From Synergistaceae bacterium (lineage in GTDB: Bacteria > Synergistota > Synergistia > Synergistales > Aminobacteriaceae), in contig JALHFZ010000008.1 in the NCBI GenBank assembly GCA_022837505.1, forward strand, positions 832 to 48,208: a stretch of 47,377 bases of DNA, written 5' to 3'. The translations under genes and the position numbers were made by a program. Shown in pieces: positions 16,039 through 25,082 of this stretch. Numbering within the stretch: position 1 is the first letter of the stretch; every line of letters starts with the position of its first letter. Under the pieces are notes generated by a model. It saw nothing but the letters and a program-made list of their open reading frames with translations, did no database searches and was not told the origin of the DNA.

Positions 16039-16494
16039 ATGAAAAATAAAGTGCAGCGTTTCGAAAAAATACTCAAGACGAGGATAAAGGGGCGGGAAGA
16101 GCAGCAGCTGCTTCTCTCCTCAGAAAAAAAAGAGGAAGACCGCCTGGTGGACCTTCTCCGGGATCTGGAGACGAAAAAGAAGGATGCCCTGCTCTCCTTC
16201 GGTCACCAGGGAAAAGAACCCACAACGGTTCAGGAGATGTGGTTCTGCCGGAAGGCCATTGAGAGGGTTGATTCCACCATCTGTGATCAGGGGGACGTCC
16301 TGTGCTCCGTGCGGACGGCCATTGAGGAGACCGAGGCGCGGCTTGTGGAGAAGCACCGGGATGTGCAGATCATGGAAAAATACGTCTCGGGCCTCGTGGA
16401 CGAATGGCGGAACTCGGTCCTCAAAAAAGAACAGGTCGAAATGGACGACATCGCCGGAATCCGCCACTGTGCGCTGCAGCGGGGGCAGGGATGA
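16039..16494 (+). CDS. fliJ: Flagellar export chaperone FliJ
   Basis: 151 residues, almost entirely charged heptad repeats predicted as one long antiparallel coiled coil, as in FliJ, which acts like the central stalk of the FliI hexamer and escorts hook-stage chaperones. The N-terminal RFEKILKTRIKGREEQQLLL is the usual FliJ opening. Sequence conservation is low in this family, so the call leans on position after fliI. Stop overlaps the next start as ATGA. Confidence 0.82.
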   Translation: MKNKVQRFEKILKTRIKGREEQQLLLSSEKKEEDRLVDLLRDLETKKKDALLSFGHQGKEPTTVQEMWFCRKAIERVDSTICDQGDVLCSVRTAIEETEARLVEKHRDVQIMEKYVSGLVDEWRNSVLKKEQVEMDDIAGIRHCALQRGQG

Positions 16495-17111
16495 GACCCG
16501 GTTTCTCCGGTGTTGCCAGGGTGATGGGCCGGATGGAGGAGATCGAGCGGAGAGTCCGCCCGGAGCGCAAAACTCCTCCGCCGGAGGATAAAGACCGGTT
16601 TGTCCATGTCCTGGCCAGGGAGGAGACCCCTCCCGGAGGAAAAACCGGAGAGAAAAGCCCCCTTCCCCTTCCGGGGCGCGTTCCGGAAAAAAACCCTTCC
16701 GTATCCGTAAAGGACGGAGACTGGCGCAGCCGGATTCCCGACCTGGCAGCGAAATACGGCATGGATGAGAAGCTGGTCAGGGCAGTCATCCGCATGGAGT
16801 CGGGGGGGAAGACGGACGCCCTCTCCTGCAAGGGTGCCATGGGAATTATGCAGCTCATGCCCGGCACGGCGAAGATGCTCGGCGTGGAAGACCCCTACGA
16901 CCCCGTTCAGAATCTCGAGGGGGGCATTAAATACCTTTCCGAACTGTCCGATAAATATGACGGAGACCTTGAGAAAACCCTCGCCGCCTACAACGCGGGG
17001 CCGGGGCGGGTGGACTCCTACGGGGGGATCCCTCCCTTCGCCGAGACGCAGCATTATGTGAAGACCATCCTTGCACTGTACAGAAAGAAATCGGGGGGCG
17101 ATGATGACTGA
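16491..17111 (+). CDS. Lytic transglycosylase (SLT domain) of the flagellar locus, no Sec signal
   Basis: 206 residues from ATG 16491. Residues 1-75 are basic, Pro-rich and probably disordered. Residues 78-200 form a soluble-lytic-transglycosylase fold: catalytic E103 in RMESGGK, GAMGIMQLMPGTA at 115-127 and AAYNAGPG at 165-172. Such enzymes cleave the glycan strand of peptidoglycan with formation of anhydro-muramic acid. There is no hydrophobic signal peptide, which suggests export through the flagellar type III channel, in the way FlgJ reaches the periplasm, to open the wall for the rod (inference). The location between fliJ and the motE-like gene fits. An internal start that reveals a signal is not visible. 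Confidence 0.88.
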   Translation: MRPGFSGVARVMGRMEEIERRVRPERKTPPPEDKDRFVHVLAREETPPGGKTGEKSPLPLPGRVPEKNPSVSVKDGDWRSRIPDLAAKYGMDEKLVRAVIRMESGGKTDALSCKGAMGIMQLMPGTAKMLGVEDPYDPVQNLEGGIKYLSELSDKYDGDLEKTLAAYNAGPGRVDSYGGIPPFAETQHYVKTILALYRKKSGGDDD

Positions 17112-17776
17112 TGCCTGACGAACCCAGAGAGACTTTTGAAGACATCTCCCAGGAGAGTACCCCCCGGCCGAAGGAAAAAAAGGAAAAACGAAAAGGGCGC
17201 AAGGGGACTCTCCTTTTTTTATTCCTTCTTCTGGCCGCGGGAACGGCAGCGGGGCTCCATTTCGCCGGCGCATGGGACGCCCGGCCCCTTCTGTACAATG
17301 TTGTGCCCCGTCTTCCCTGGATAGGACCGTCCCTCGGAAAGACCTTCGGAATTCCAAAGGAGTACACCCTCACCTCGGAAGAGCGGCGGCGCCTGGAACT
17401 CGAGCGCTGGAGCGACCGGCTCAGCGAGCGGGAGATGGAGCTCAAGACTCGGTCCGACGCCCTCGATGCCCTCTCCGCTGATGTGGAGAAGCGAGCCGGC
17501 GCTCTTGAAGACAGGGAGCAGGCTCTCCGGGCAAAAGAGGCGAAACCGGACGAAAATTCTGATGAGGAGAGTACCTATATGGCGATGCTCATGAAGACCT
17601 ACGAGGAAATATCTCCCCGCAAAGCAGCCCAGATTCTCGAACAGCTCCGGGAGGACCTTGCCGTCAGGCTTCTGGCGAAGATGTCCAACGACGTCCGGGC
17701 GTCCATCCTCGGCAGAATGGACGCCGGTCTTGCGGCGCAGCTTACGGAGCGCCTCGCTGCTCCGGGAAGGCCATAA
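17111..17776 (+). CDS. MotE/YlxF-like protein (FliG-N/MgtE-N-type domain)
   Basis: 221 residues. Basic cytoplasmic start (about 1-32, KEKKEKRKGRKG), one membrane helix (about 33-50, LLFLFLLLAAGTAAGLHF), then a coiled coil (about 95-150) and a C-terminal helical bundle containing YEEISPRKAAQILEQL and DVRASILGRM, the pattern shared by MgtE_N, MotE and YlxF. MotE in rhizobia is a periplasmic chaperone for MotC; YlxF sits at the same operon position in B. subtilis. Starts within the stop of the preceding gene (TGATG). Confidence 0.8.
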   Translation: MPDEPRETFEDISQESTPRPKEKKEKRKGRKGTLLFLFLLLAAGTAAGLHFAGAWDARPLLYNVVPRLPWIGPSLGKTFGIPKEYTLTSEERRRLELERWSDRLSEREMELKTRSDALDALSADVEKRAGALEDREQALRAKEAKPDENSDEESTYMAMLMKTYEEISPRKAAQILEQLREDLAVRLLAKMSNDVRASILGRMDAGLAAQLTERLAAPGRP

Positions 17777-17796
17777 CACTCCATGGAGGTGCCGCC

Positions 17797-19221
17797 ATGC
17801 TTTCCCCCCTTTTGAACACAAGGACTCTCTTCCCCGCCGGCTCTGCTCCGGAGGGGACGGAACAATCCTCCGATCCCAGGGATCCGGGGGGGTTCGCCCG
17901 CCTCCTCTCCTCCTGCCTGAAGAACTCCGCTGTTCCGGGGGAGGCTCCGCCTTCCTTGGCCGGTAAAAAAAAGAGTTCTTCCGAAGGTTATTCCTCCCTT
18001 GCCCTCCTGTCCCTCCTTCAGGAGAGGGGAACCCTTTTCGGGGCGCCCTCGGACTCCCCTTTGCCCGAAGGCTTCCTCTGCCGCCCCGGTGAAGGGGACG
18101 CCGCCGGATCGAACGGAAAGAACCTCCTTCCCCTCCTTACGAACATCACTCCTGAGCTCGTGCCGGAGGAGGGGGCAGAACAGGATCTGAACTTCCCCTT
18201 TTCCCCGGAAGATGAGCGGAGAAGGATGGCTGATTCCCCCTCTCCGGAGAGAGCCCTGACCCCGGGAGAGGACGGGTCGGAAATTGCCGCCCCCCTCCTT
18301 CCGCAGGGGGAGGCAGCCCCAGCTATGGCTGCAGTTCCCCCTTCCGTGCCGGTCCAGGAGAGACCTTCCCTTTTCGAAAAGGCGGCCCCTGGTGAAAAAG
18401 AGGTCTCCCCCGGAAAGGGGCTCCCGGCGCCCGTCCTTTCCCCCGCCCCTCAGAAAGAGGAGCCCTCGAACCTCCCTTCGGGGACCCTTCCCTTGCCGGA
18501 AGGCGCGGAAGGAACCCGGGAGAGGCAGAAGAACCTCAGGGGAGGGCCGGGTACCTCCTCTCCGGCAGCAGAGGAGGGGGCAGCTCCCTCCCTTCCGGCT
18601 GAAAAAGACTCCCCCGGGGCGAAGAACCAGGGGCAGGATACGAACCGAAGGACCCTTGAATCCCCCCCTGCTGACCGGGAAGGCCCGAAGGAGCCCCAGC
18701 CCGTCCGTACCCGAGACGGAGAAAACCCCTTCTCCTCCTTTCTGAGGGGTGCCGGCCCGTCGGAAGTCAAGGCCCCGCCCCCCCTCTCATCCGGAGCGGA
18801 AGTCCCCCTTTCCGGCCGAAATGGAGAGGCCCTCGGCGAGGGGATGACCAACGTGGTCCGCTTTCTCCGGAGGGACGGTCTGCACAAAGCCTCCATCGTT
18901 GTTGAGCCCCCGGCACTGGGCAGAGTCGAAATCGAACTCTCCACCACCGCCGGTGGAGTGGAGGCATCCATCAGGGTGGGCAGCGAGCAGCTCCGCCAGC
19001 TCGTGCAGGACCAGCTGATCGTCCTCCGCAATTCCCTCTCCCAGCAGGGAGTCCAGATGACGTCCTGCACGGTGGATATCGGCGACAGCAGGATGGACCA
19101 GGGGAAGGAAAAGAACGAAGGAGAAAGAGAAAGAGGCCGTATCCCCAGGCAGCAGCAGGGGGATGAGACCCTCTCCTTCAGGGTGGATCTTGAACAGGGC
19201 CTGCTCTACTGGATGGCCTAG
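17797..19221 (+). CDS. fliK: Flagellar hook-length control protein FliK
   Basis: Secreted ruler that sets hook length and switches export specificity through FlhB. 474 residues. The first ~340 are low-complexity, Pro/Glu/Gly-rich and lack conservation, as expected for the ruler part. The C-terminal Flg_hook domain (about 345-425) has VRFLRRDGLHKASIVVEPP, LGRVEIELS and LRNSLSQQGVQM. The tail of about 40 residues after it is charged. Position before flgD/flgE is standard. Confidence 0.92.
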   Translation: MLSPLLNTRTLFPAGSAPEGTEQSSDPRDPGGFARLLSSCLKNSAVPGEAPPSLAGKKKSSSEGYSSLALLSLLQERGTLFGAPSDSPLPEGFLCRPGEGDAAGSNGKNLLPLLTNITPELVPEEGAEQDLNFPFSPEDERRRMADSPSPERALTPGEDGSEIAAPLLPQGEAAPAMAAVPPSVPVQERPSLFEKAAPGEKEVSPGKGLPAPVLSPAPQKEEPSNLPSGTLPLPEGAEGTRERQKNLRGGPGTSSPAAEEGAAPSLPAEKDSPGAKNQGQDTNRRTLESPPADREGPKEPQPVRTRDGENPFSSFLRGAGPSEVKAPPPLSSGAEVPLSGRNGEALGEGMTNVVRFLRRDGLHKASIVVEPPALGRVEIELSTTAGGVEASIRVGSEQLRQLVQDQLIVLRNSLSQQGVQMTSCTVDIGDSRMDQGKEKNEGERERGRIPRQQQGDETLSFRVDLEQGLLYWMA

Positions 19222-19239
19222 GAACGGGAGGAATGAAGG

Positions 19240-19653
19240 ATGGAAATTCAAGGCACGGCGAACACTCTCTTTTCAACGGGATATAACGGAAAAAATGAGC
19301 TCCGGGAGGTCAACAGCGAACTCGGAAAGGACGCCTTTCTCAAGATCCTGATCACCCAGCTGAGCAACCAGGACCCCCTCGACCCTCTGAAGGACAAGGA
19401 TTTCATCGCCCAGATGGCCCAGTTCAGCACCCTTGAACAGATGACCAACATGAGCAAAAGCATCGAGCAGATGAATGCCCTCTCCCGGGGGGCGGCGGTG
19501 AGCTATATCGGCCGGACGGTGGAGTACGAAAACGAAGACGGCCTGAGTGAATACGGAAAAATCGCCTATCTCCGTTTTGAAAAGGGCGGAACCATCCTCG
19601 TCACCGACGGCGAAATCGACGTCCCCCTCGAAAAAGTCCTGGCTGTCGCCTGA
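19240..19653 (+). CDS. flgD: Hook-capping / hook assembly protein FlgD (short form)
   Basis: Scaffold for hook polymerisation. 137 residues, like the short FlgD (YlxG) of B. subtilis rather than the ~230-residue enteric form; the tudor/Ig-like C-terminal part is mostly absent. Conserved N-terminal motif LGKDAFLKILITQLSNQDPL, then FIAQMAQFSTLEQM. Starts 18 bases after fliK, with GGGAGG upstream. Confidence 0.95.
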   Translation: MEIQGTANTLFSTGYNGKNELREVNSELGKDAFLKILITQLSNQDPLDPLKDKDFIAQMAQFSTLEQMTNMSKSIEQMNALSRGAAVSYIGRTVEYENEDGLSEYGKIAYLRFEKGGTILVTDGEIDVPLEKVLAVA

Positions 19654-19655
19654 GC

Positions 19656-19679
19656 CCTTCCTCCCGTGAGGAGGGAAGG
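19656..19679 (+). other. Stable hairpin in the flgD-flgE gap
   Basis: CCTTCCTCCC (19656-19665), loop GTGA, GGAGGGAAGG (19670-19679): ten positions pair with one G-U and one mismatch. It begins two bases after the flgD stop. No T-run follows, so full termination is unlikely. It could protect the 3' end of the upstream message or help raise flgE relative to flgD. Confidence 0.45.
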
Positions 19680-19801
19680 ACTTCAGAAAAGAGCAGGGAC
19701 CTCCGAAATATAAAGGACACATCCGGCCCCCACGGAAGGCAGGGCGGAGAACGGACCGCAAGGGACTGCGCATCCTTTGAACAGAAACGGGAGGAAAAAA
19801 C

Positions 19802-21748
19802 ATGCTTCGATCCCTTATGTCGGGCGTTACGGGCGTACGAGCCCATCAGACCCTTCTTGACGTGGTAGGCAATAATATCGCCAACGTGAATACCGTGGGA
19901 TTCAAAAAATCCACGGTGACCTTTCAGGACCTCATGTACCAGACCACCCGGGGGGCCTCCTCTCCCGCAGAGGGCAGGGGAGGGATCAACCCCATGCAGG
20001 TCGGCCTCGGGGTCAACGTGGCCGCCATCGGAACCATCCATTCCCAGGGGCAGACCCAGTTTACGGGCAACCGTACGGACATGGCCGTTCAGGGGGACGG
20101 ATATTACGTGGTGAGCGACGGCAACAACGAGATGTACACCCGGGCCGGCAATTTCCTTCTGGACGGAAACGGAAATCTTGCCCAGGCGGGAACGGGGTAT
20201 ATGGTCAAGGGGTTCGCCATGAACATGGACCCCATTGATCCGACGAAATATACCGTCGGGTCGAGCCTCACGGACATCAATATCCCCGTGGGGCAGAAAA
20301 TTCCCGCCAAGGGGACGGAGCTCGCCGGATACCGGTGCAACCTCGACAGCAGAACTTCCGTCTATCTTCCCATGGGGATCACCGGAAATGACGCCTCCGT
20401 CTCCTTCGACATCGGAACGGACAGGTTCCTCCTGAACAATATTGCAGGCGGAAAAAGTGCAGGGGAGTTCTTCACCCTCGCCGGAGGAGACTGGAGCATC
20501 CCCCTCGAATTCGGGGGGATCGACGAAGCCACGGGGATGCCCCAACTGACCCTGTCCTCCACGGCGCCCCTTGCCACCCCGGCAGGAATTACCGTCCTCC
20601 CCGCCGGAGTCGTCTTTGACTCCGCCACGGGGACCCTGACCATCTCCGGGACCTACCCCGACCCCGCAGACCCGTTGAATCCGCCCCTGCCATTCTCCAC
20701 GAAGATCGAGGCGGCCGGGTTCATGAACTATTCCCTGGTAACAGACGGCTCCGTCTCTCCGGCGAAGTACTACCTTGCGGAGTTCGACGATGTCCAGACA
20801 GCGGGGCAGGAGGGGTTCCGCACCCTGAGGCTCTGGAGCATGGACAGTGCCGTACCCCCCGTCGCAGAGGTCAACGAACTGCTCATCCCGGTGCAGGATG
20901 ACGGGAAATTCAATCTTTCGGCGGCCACACCCGTCGGGACGAGCACCCTCACGGCGAGGGCCTCGGAGAACGGCCTCGGCATAGCCATTCTCTCCGCCTC
21001 GGGAGACGATCTCGCCACCATAAATCAGAAGATCGCCAGCGTCCACGGAACGAAGATGGATGTCTACGACAGTCTGGGAAATGCCCATACCCTTGAAGTA
21101 AGCTGGGAAAAAACGGATAATAACCAGTGGCGCTGGAGGGCGTGGCTTCCGGAAGAATCAGGGATGACCCTGACAAACAATACCGGACTCGTGAATTTCA
21201 CTCCGGGAGGGCAGATCGAAAGCGGCTCCACCGGCGAGATCGGCATCAACTTCGCCTCCCTCGGGGCTCATGACGCACGGATCACCCTTGATTTCACCGG
21301 AGAATCCTTCGGCAAGGGGGCCCTTGAAGGGGTCACCCAGTACGGCAGCGCCTTCACCACGAAGGGGTACTTTCAGGACGGCTACGCCATGGGAGTCCTC
21401 AACGATTTCGCCACGGGGAAGGACGGCACCATAACCGGCGTCTACAGCAACGGAAGAAATATCCCCCTCTACCGGGTCGCCCTCGCCCTCTTCTCAAACC
21501 CGAGCGGACTGGATAAATTCGGTGACACCGCCTATCTCGCGAGCAACAACTCAGGCCTCGCCCAGGTGGTGCCTCCCCTTGAAGGAGGGGCGGGGAGCAT
21601 CGCAGGGGGAACCCTCGAGATGGGGAATGTCGACCTCTCGGAGGAGTTCGTGCGCCTCATCGTGGCCCAGAGGGGGTTCCAGGCGAGCGCTCGGGTCGTG
21701 ACGACGAGCGACCAGGTCCTTGAAGAACTGATCAACATCAAGCGCTAG
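19802..21748 (+). CDS. flgE: Flagellar hook protein FlgE, long form
   Basis: Subunit of the hook. 648 residues against about 400 in enteric bacteria. The conserved ends are normal: N-terminal MLRSLMSGVTGVRAHQTLLD, GNNIANVNTVGFKKS and a rod-type domain; C-terminal GNVDLSEEFVRLIVAQRGFQ and ARVVTTSDQVLEELINIKR. The extra ~250 residues lie in the middle (roughly 175-430), rich in Thr/Ser/Pro/Gly beta-sheet-like sequence, so they probably form extra surface domains of the hook (inference). Contains the SSTAPLATPAGITVLPAGV and SENGLGIAILSASG sections without a recognised family. Good RBS (GGGAGG) before ATG. 148 bases separate it from flgD. Confidence 0.95.
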   Translation: MLRSLMSGVTGVRAHQTLLDVVGNNIANVNTVGFKKSTVTFQDLMYQTTRGASSPAEGRGGINPMQVGLGVNVAAIGTIHSQGQTQFTGNRTDMAVQGDGYYVVSDGNNEMYTRAGNFLLDGNGNLAQAGTGYMVKGFAMNMDPIDPTKYTVGSSLTDINIPVGQKIPAKGTELAGYRCNLDSRTSVYLPMGITGNDASVSFDIGTDRFLLNNIAGGKSAGEFFTLAGGDWSIPLEFGGIDEATGMPQLTLSSTAPLATPAGITVLPAGVVFDSATGTLTISGTYPDPADPLNPPLPFSTKIEAAGFMNYSLVTDGSVSPAKYYLAEFDDVQTAGQEGFRTLRLWSMDSAVPPVAEVNELLIPVQDDGKFNLSAATPVGTSTLTARASENGLGIAILSASGDDLATINQKIASVHGTKMDVYDSLGNAHTLEVSWEKTDNNQWRWRAWLPEESGMTLTNNTGLVNFTPGGQIESGSTGEIGINFASLGAHDARITLDFTGESFGKGALEGVTQYGSAFTTKGYFQDGYAMGVLNDFATGKDGTITGVYSNGRNIPLYRVALALFSNPSGLDKFGDTAYLASNNSGLAQVVPPLEGGAGSIAGGTLEMGNVDLSEEFVRLIVAQRGFQASARVVTTSDQVLEELINIKR

Positions 21749-21762
21749 GGCGGAGGACCTTC

Positions 21763-21993
21763 ATGATAACCCTCCACAGGATCAACGGTGAGCCCTTTAC
21801 GGTCAACGCGGACCTCATCGAAACGATAGAATCCACCCCCGATACGGTCGTCCGGCTCGTGAACGGCCACCGGTACGTCGTCTCCGAACCCATGGAGCAG
21901 ATCGTGCAGCGGGTAGTGGAATACAGGCAGAAAGTTCTCTTCTCATTTTTCGCCGGCAGGGAACTCACCCCTCTGGAAGAAGAATCGGAGTAA
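21763..21993 (+). CDS. flbD: Flagellar protein FlbD (SwrD)
   Basis: 76 residues with the FlbD pattern: ITLHRINGEPFTVNADLIET, TPDTVVRLVNGHRYVV and a helical tail. SwrD in B. subtilis raises motor torque, and here the gene sits directly upstream of motA, which fits. Not the CtrA-regulon activator of Caulobacter that shares the name. Confidence 0.93.
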   Translation: MITLHRINGEPFTVNADLIETIESTPDTVVRLVNGHRYVVSEPMEQIVQRVVEYRQKVLFSFFAGRELTPLEEESE

Positions 21994-22040
21994 GCCGTCC
22001 TCAGGGCATCTGAGGCAAATTTCGGGGAGGCGCGATTTAC

Positions 22041-22829
22041 GTGGATCTTACTACTATCATTGGGCTTGCCATCTGCTTGATACTCGTCATCGGCGGTGTT
22101 GTCGCCGGAGGGCAGGGGAGTGCCTTCGTCGACTTTCAGTCCATGCTCATCGTCCTCGGAGGAACGGGAGGGGCGCTCATCGTCGCCAATCCTCCGGAAA
22201 AGCTCAAGGGGTTCTTCAAGATCCTCAAGATGGCCTTCACGGGGGGGACCCCCGACCTCGTCTCCCTGGTGCAGACAGTGGTGAGCTTCGCTGAAAAGGC
22301 GAGGCGGGAGGGGCTCCTCGCCCTTGAATCCGACGCCTCTGAACTGGACAACGACTTCCTCCGCAAGTCCATACAGCTCGTGGTCGACGGAACGGACCCT
22401 GAACTTGTGAAGGCGATTCTCGACACGGAGATCGGCATTCTCGAGACGAGACACTCCTCAAACAAGAGCTTCTTCGACTCCATGGCGGAGCTCGCCCCCG
22501 CCTTCGGAATGCTCGGCACCCTCATCGGCCTCATCACCATGCTCGGAAACCTATCCAACCCCGATGCCCTCGGCCCCGGAATGGCCGTGGCGCTGGTGAC
22601 CACCTTTTACGGTTCTTTGATCGCCAACGGATTCGCCCTCCCCATAGGGAAAAAGCTGGCCGTACGCTCCGCCCAGGAGGTCCTCTCCATGGAGCTTATG
22701 GTGGAGGGAGTCCTCGCCATCCAGGCGGGAGAGAACCCCCGCATCGTGGAGGAAAAGCTCAAGGTCTTCCTTCCCCCCAAGCAGCGGACGGCCTTCGAGG
22801 AGAAGACTAAAGGAGAGGGGGCGGCCTGA
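22041..22829 (+). CDS. motA: Flagellar motor stator protein MotA
   Basis: Proton- or sodium-conducting stator subunit that pushes on FliG. 262 residues, GTG start with GGGGAGG ten bases upstream. Four membrane helices: about 4-24, 32-50, 150-172 (PAFGMLGTLIGLITMLGNL) and 180-200 (GMAVALVTTFYGSLIANGF). The cytoplasmic loop between helix 2 and 3 has the charged EKARREGLLALE segment that meets FliG. Stop is followed immediately by the motB start. Confidence 0.95.
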   Translation: MDLTTIIGLAICLILVIGGVVAGGQGSAFVDFQSMLIVLGGTGGALIVANPPEKLKGFFKILKMAFTGGTPDLVSLVQTVVSFAEKARREGLLALESDASELDNDFLRKSIQLVVDGTDPELVKAILDTEIGILETRHSSNKSFFDSMAELAPAFGMLGTLIGLITMLGNLSNPDALGPGMAVALVTTFYGSLIANGFALPIGKKLAVRSAQEVLSMELMVEGVLAIQAGENPRIVEEKLKVFLPPKQRTAFEEKTKGEGAA

Positions 22830-23555
22830 TTGGCCAGAAGGAAGAAAAAAGAAGAATCCTCTCCGGGCGCCCCTCTGTGGCTCGTCACCTACGGCGACAT
22901 GGTCACCCTGGTGCTCACTTTCTTCGTTCTGCTTTTTTCCTTCTCATCCATCGACGTCATGAAGTTCGAGATGATGATCCTCTCCTTTCAGGGAGCCCTG
23001 GGGTTCATGCCCGGCGGAAAGTCCGTCCAGGAGAACCCGGCGGTATTCGGCGGCAGCATTGCTGACCAGGCGGCTGAATCCACAAGGGTGGACCCGAATA
23101 TTCAGGAGGTGGCGAAAAACCTCAGAAGCTACCTTCAGAGCGAAGGGCTCGACAAGCAGGTCACCGTGCGGATGGACCAGCGGGGCGTGACGGTCTCCCT
23201 GTCTGACCAGTTTCTCTTCTCCTCGGGGAGCGCCGATCTGAAGCCCGAGGGGATGAGGATCCTCTTCAAGATAGCTGAATTCATCCGGGACGCCGTCCCT
23301 GCCATCGCCGTGGAGGGGCATACGGATTCCACCCCGATGCGGGGAGGACGATATAATGACAACTGGGGGCTTTCCTCCGCCCGGGCGGCCTCCGTGGCCT
23401 CCTATCTGCAGTACCGGGCGAAATTCGACCCCCGGAAAATTCAGGCCGTGGGATACGGGCCGAACCAGCCCCTTGTGCCGAACGATACCCCCGAACACAA
23501 GGCGCTCAACCGCAGGGTTGACCTGGTTTTTCTGTCCCGCTATCCGAAGCAGTGA
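22830..23555 (+). CDS. motB: Flagellar motor stator protein MotB
   Basis: Peptidoglycan-anchored stator partner of MotA. 241 residues, TTG start, directly after the motA stop. Basic N-terminus, single membrane helix (about 16-40) with ion-binding D23 in YGDMVTLVLT, plug region, then an OmpA-type peptidoglycan-binding domain (about 115-238: VTVSLSDQFLFSSGSADL, VEGHTDSTPM, NWGLSSARAASV). Ion type cannot be told from sequence alone. Confidence 0.95.
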   Translation: MARRKKKEESSPGAPLWLVTYGDMVTLVLTFFVLLFSFSSIDVMKFEMMILSFQGALGFMPGGKSVQENPAVFGGSIADQAAESTRVDPNIQEVAKNLRSYLQSEGLDKQVTVRMDQRGVTVSLSDQFLFSSGSADLKPEGMRILFKIAEFIRDAVPAIAVEGHTDSTPMRGGRYNDNWGLSSARAASVASYLQYRAKFDPRKIQAVGYGPNQPLVPNDTPEHKALNRRVDLVFLSRYPKQ

Positions 23556-23570
23556 CGAAGGGATGATGAA

Positions 23571-24017
23571 ATGAAACGGCTTTTTATGGTTCTTCTCATG
23601 GCACTGGTTCTTTTCGTTCTCGGATTCGGAGGAGGGCTTCTTGCGGGCAGGACCTTTCTGAGCTCCGAGGGAAGCTCCCCCTCAGCGAAGATCGAGGAGC
23701 CCGGTCCGGTCTTTTTCGTCGGGGATTTCATCTCCAACCTGTCGGGGACGGGAAATCACGTGGTGAATTTCAAGCTCTCCCTTGAGATGGAGGGGGCGAA
23801 ATCAATAGAGATGATATCCTCCCCGAGCTGGCTCGCCCGGATAAAAAACGAGGTGATCCTCCTCACCAAGGACCGTGTATTTGAAGAGCTCACGAGCGCC
23901 GAGGGGATCATGAACCTTGCGGAGGACATCAAGAGGACCCTCAATTCCCTTCTTCCCCCGGTGAAGGAGAAGCCGCCCGTAGTCCGGGTTCTTTTTGAAG
24001 GCTTCGTGCTTCAGTAG
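23571..24017 (+). CDS. fliL: Flagellar basal body-associated protein FliL
   Basis: Inner-membrane protein that surrounds and supports the stator. 148 residues: short basic start, one membrane helix (about 4-26, FMVLLMALVLFVLGFGGGLLAG), then a periplasmic domain with VNFKLSLEME and a C-terminal LNSLLP...VRVLFEGFVLQ, the family ending (usual F.-F..Q). Confidence 0.92.
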   Translation: MKRLFMVLLMALVLFVLGFGGGLLAGRTFLSSEGSSPSAKIEEPGPVFFVGDFISNLSGTGNHVVNFKLSLEMEGAKSIEMISSPSWLARIKNEVILLTKDRVFEELTSAEGIMNLAEDIKRTLNSLLPPVKEKPPVVRVLFEGFVLQ

Positions 24018-24059
24018 CATGTCCTCATTCTCATTCCCCGGAAAAGGAGGGAGCAGCGA

Positions 24060-25082
24060 ATGACCCCCGAGATTCTTTCCCAAAACGAGATCGACTCTCT
24101 TCTTGTAGCCCTGTCATCGGGGAATCTGGATGTGGAGGCCCTCGGCCATACGGAAGAAAAGAAGATCAAGAAATACGACTTCCGCCGTCCGGATAAATTC
24201 AGCAAGGATCAGCTCCGGGCGATCCAGATGATCCACGAGGCCTTCGCCCGGCAGCTGACGACCACCATGTCGACCCTCGTCCGGTCTCTTGTCTCAGCGG
24301 AGATCGCCTCGGTGGACCAGCTTGCCTATGATGAATTCATCCGCTCCCTCGTTCAGCCCACGGTCATCGGCGTTCTGGAGATGTACCCCTTCAGCGGCAA
24401 TGCCCTCATCGAGATGAACCCGAATCTTGTCTTCGCCATCATCGACAGGATGCTCGGCGGCAAGGGGCAGTTCTCCGGAAAGATCCGGGAGCTGACCGAC
24501 ATCGAGCGTACGGTCATTGAGCGGGTCCTCATGCGGATGCTTGAACTTCTCGAGGAGAGCTGGAGCACCGTGGTGGATGTGCGCTTCCGCTACGAAAGCC
24601 TCGAGAGCAACCCCTTCTTCGTCCAGATCTGTCCGGGAACGGACATGGTCCTCCTCGTCATCCTCAAGCTGAAGGTCGGGGATGTGGAGGGAGTGATCAG
24701 CATCTGCATCCCCTACTTCCTCATGGAGCCCATCATGGACAAGCTCAGCTCCCAGCAGTGGTTCGCCTCCACAGGGCGGAAGAACGAGGAGGGGATCAGG
24801 AATTTCCTCGTGAAAAGTCTTCAGGGGGTGCTCATCCCCCTTGCCCTAGAACTCGGCCATACCGTACTGAGCGTGGATGATGTGATGCAGCTTCAGACCG
24901 GTGACGTCATCAAGCTGGACGAGACGGTGGGGACTTCTCTGGGTGTGCGGGTGGGGAACAGGGTGAAATTCAGGGCCGTGCCCGGTTCGGTGAACGGCAA
25001 TTACGGGGCGGAGATATCGGAAGTGCTTCCCTCTGAAGAAGAGGATGTCCCCCCATTGAAAGGAGGAGCGGAAAATGATTGA
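24060..25082 (+). CDS. fliM: Flagellar motor switch protein FliM
   Basis: C-ring protein that binds phosphorylated CheY and FliG. 340 residues. N-terminal CheY-binding peptide ILSQNEIDSLL is intact. Middle CheC-like domain contains the GGXG-type loop LGGKGQ in RMLGGKGQFSGKIR; C-terminal SpoA domain includes LQTGDVIKLDE. Overlaps fliY by 8 bases. Confidence 0.97.
   Translation: MTPEILSQNEIDSLLVALSSGNLDVEALGHTEEKKIKKYDFRRPDKFSKDQLRAIQMIHEAFARQLTTTMSTLVRSLVSAEIASVDQLAYDEFIRSLVQPTVIGVLEMYPFSGNALIEMNPNLVFAIIDRMLGGKGQFSGKIRELTDIERTVIERVLMRMLELLEESWSTVVDVRFRYESLESNPFFVQICPGTDMVLLVILKLKVGDVEGVISICIPYFLMEPIMDKLSSQQWFASTGRKNEEGIRNFLVKSLQGVLIPLALELGHTVLSVDDVMQLQTGDVIKLDETVGTSLGVRVGNRVKFRAVPGSVNGNYGAEISEVLPSEEEDVPPLKGGAEND

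Noticed and set aside
18200..18800. Frameshift within fliK because of low-complexity sequence
   Set aside because: Pro/Glu-rich low complexity is normal for the ruler region, and the frame leads intact into the conserved C-terminal domain.
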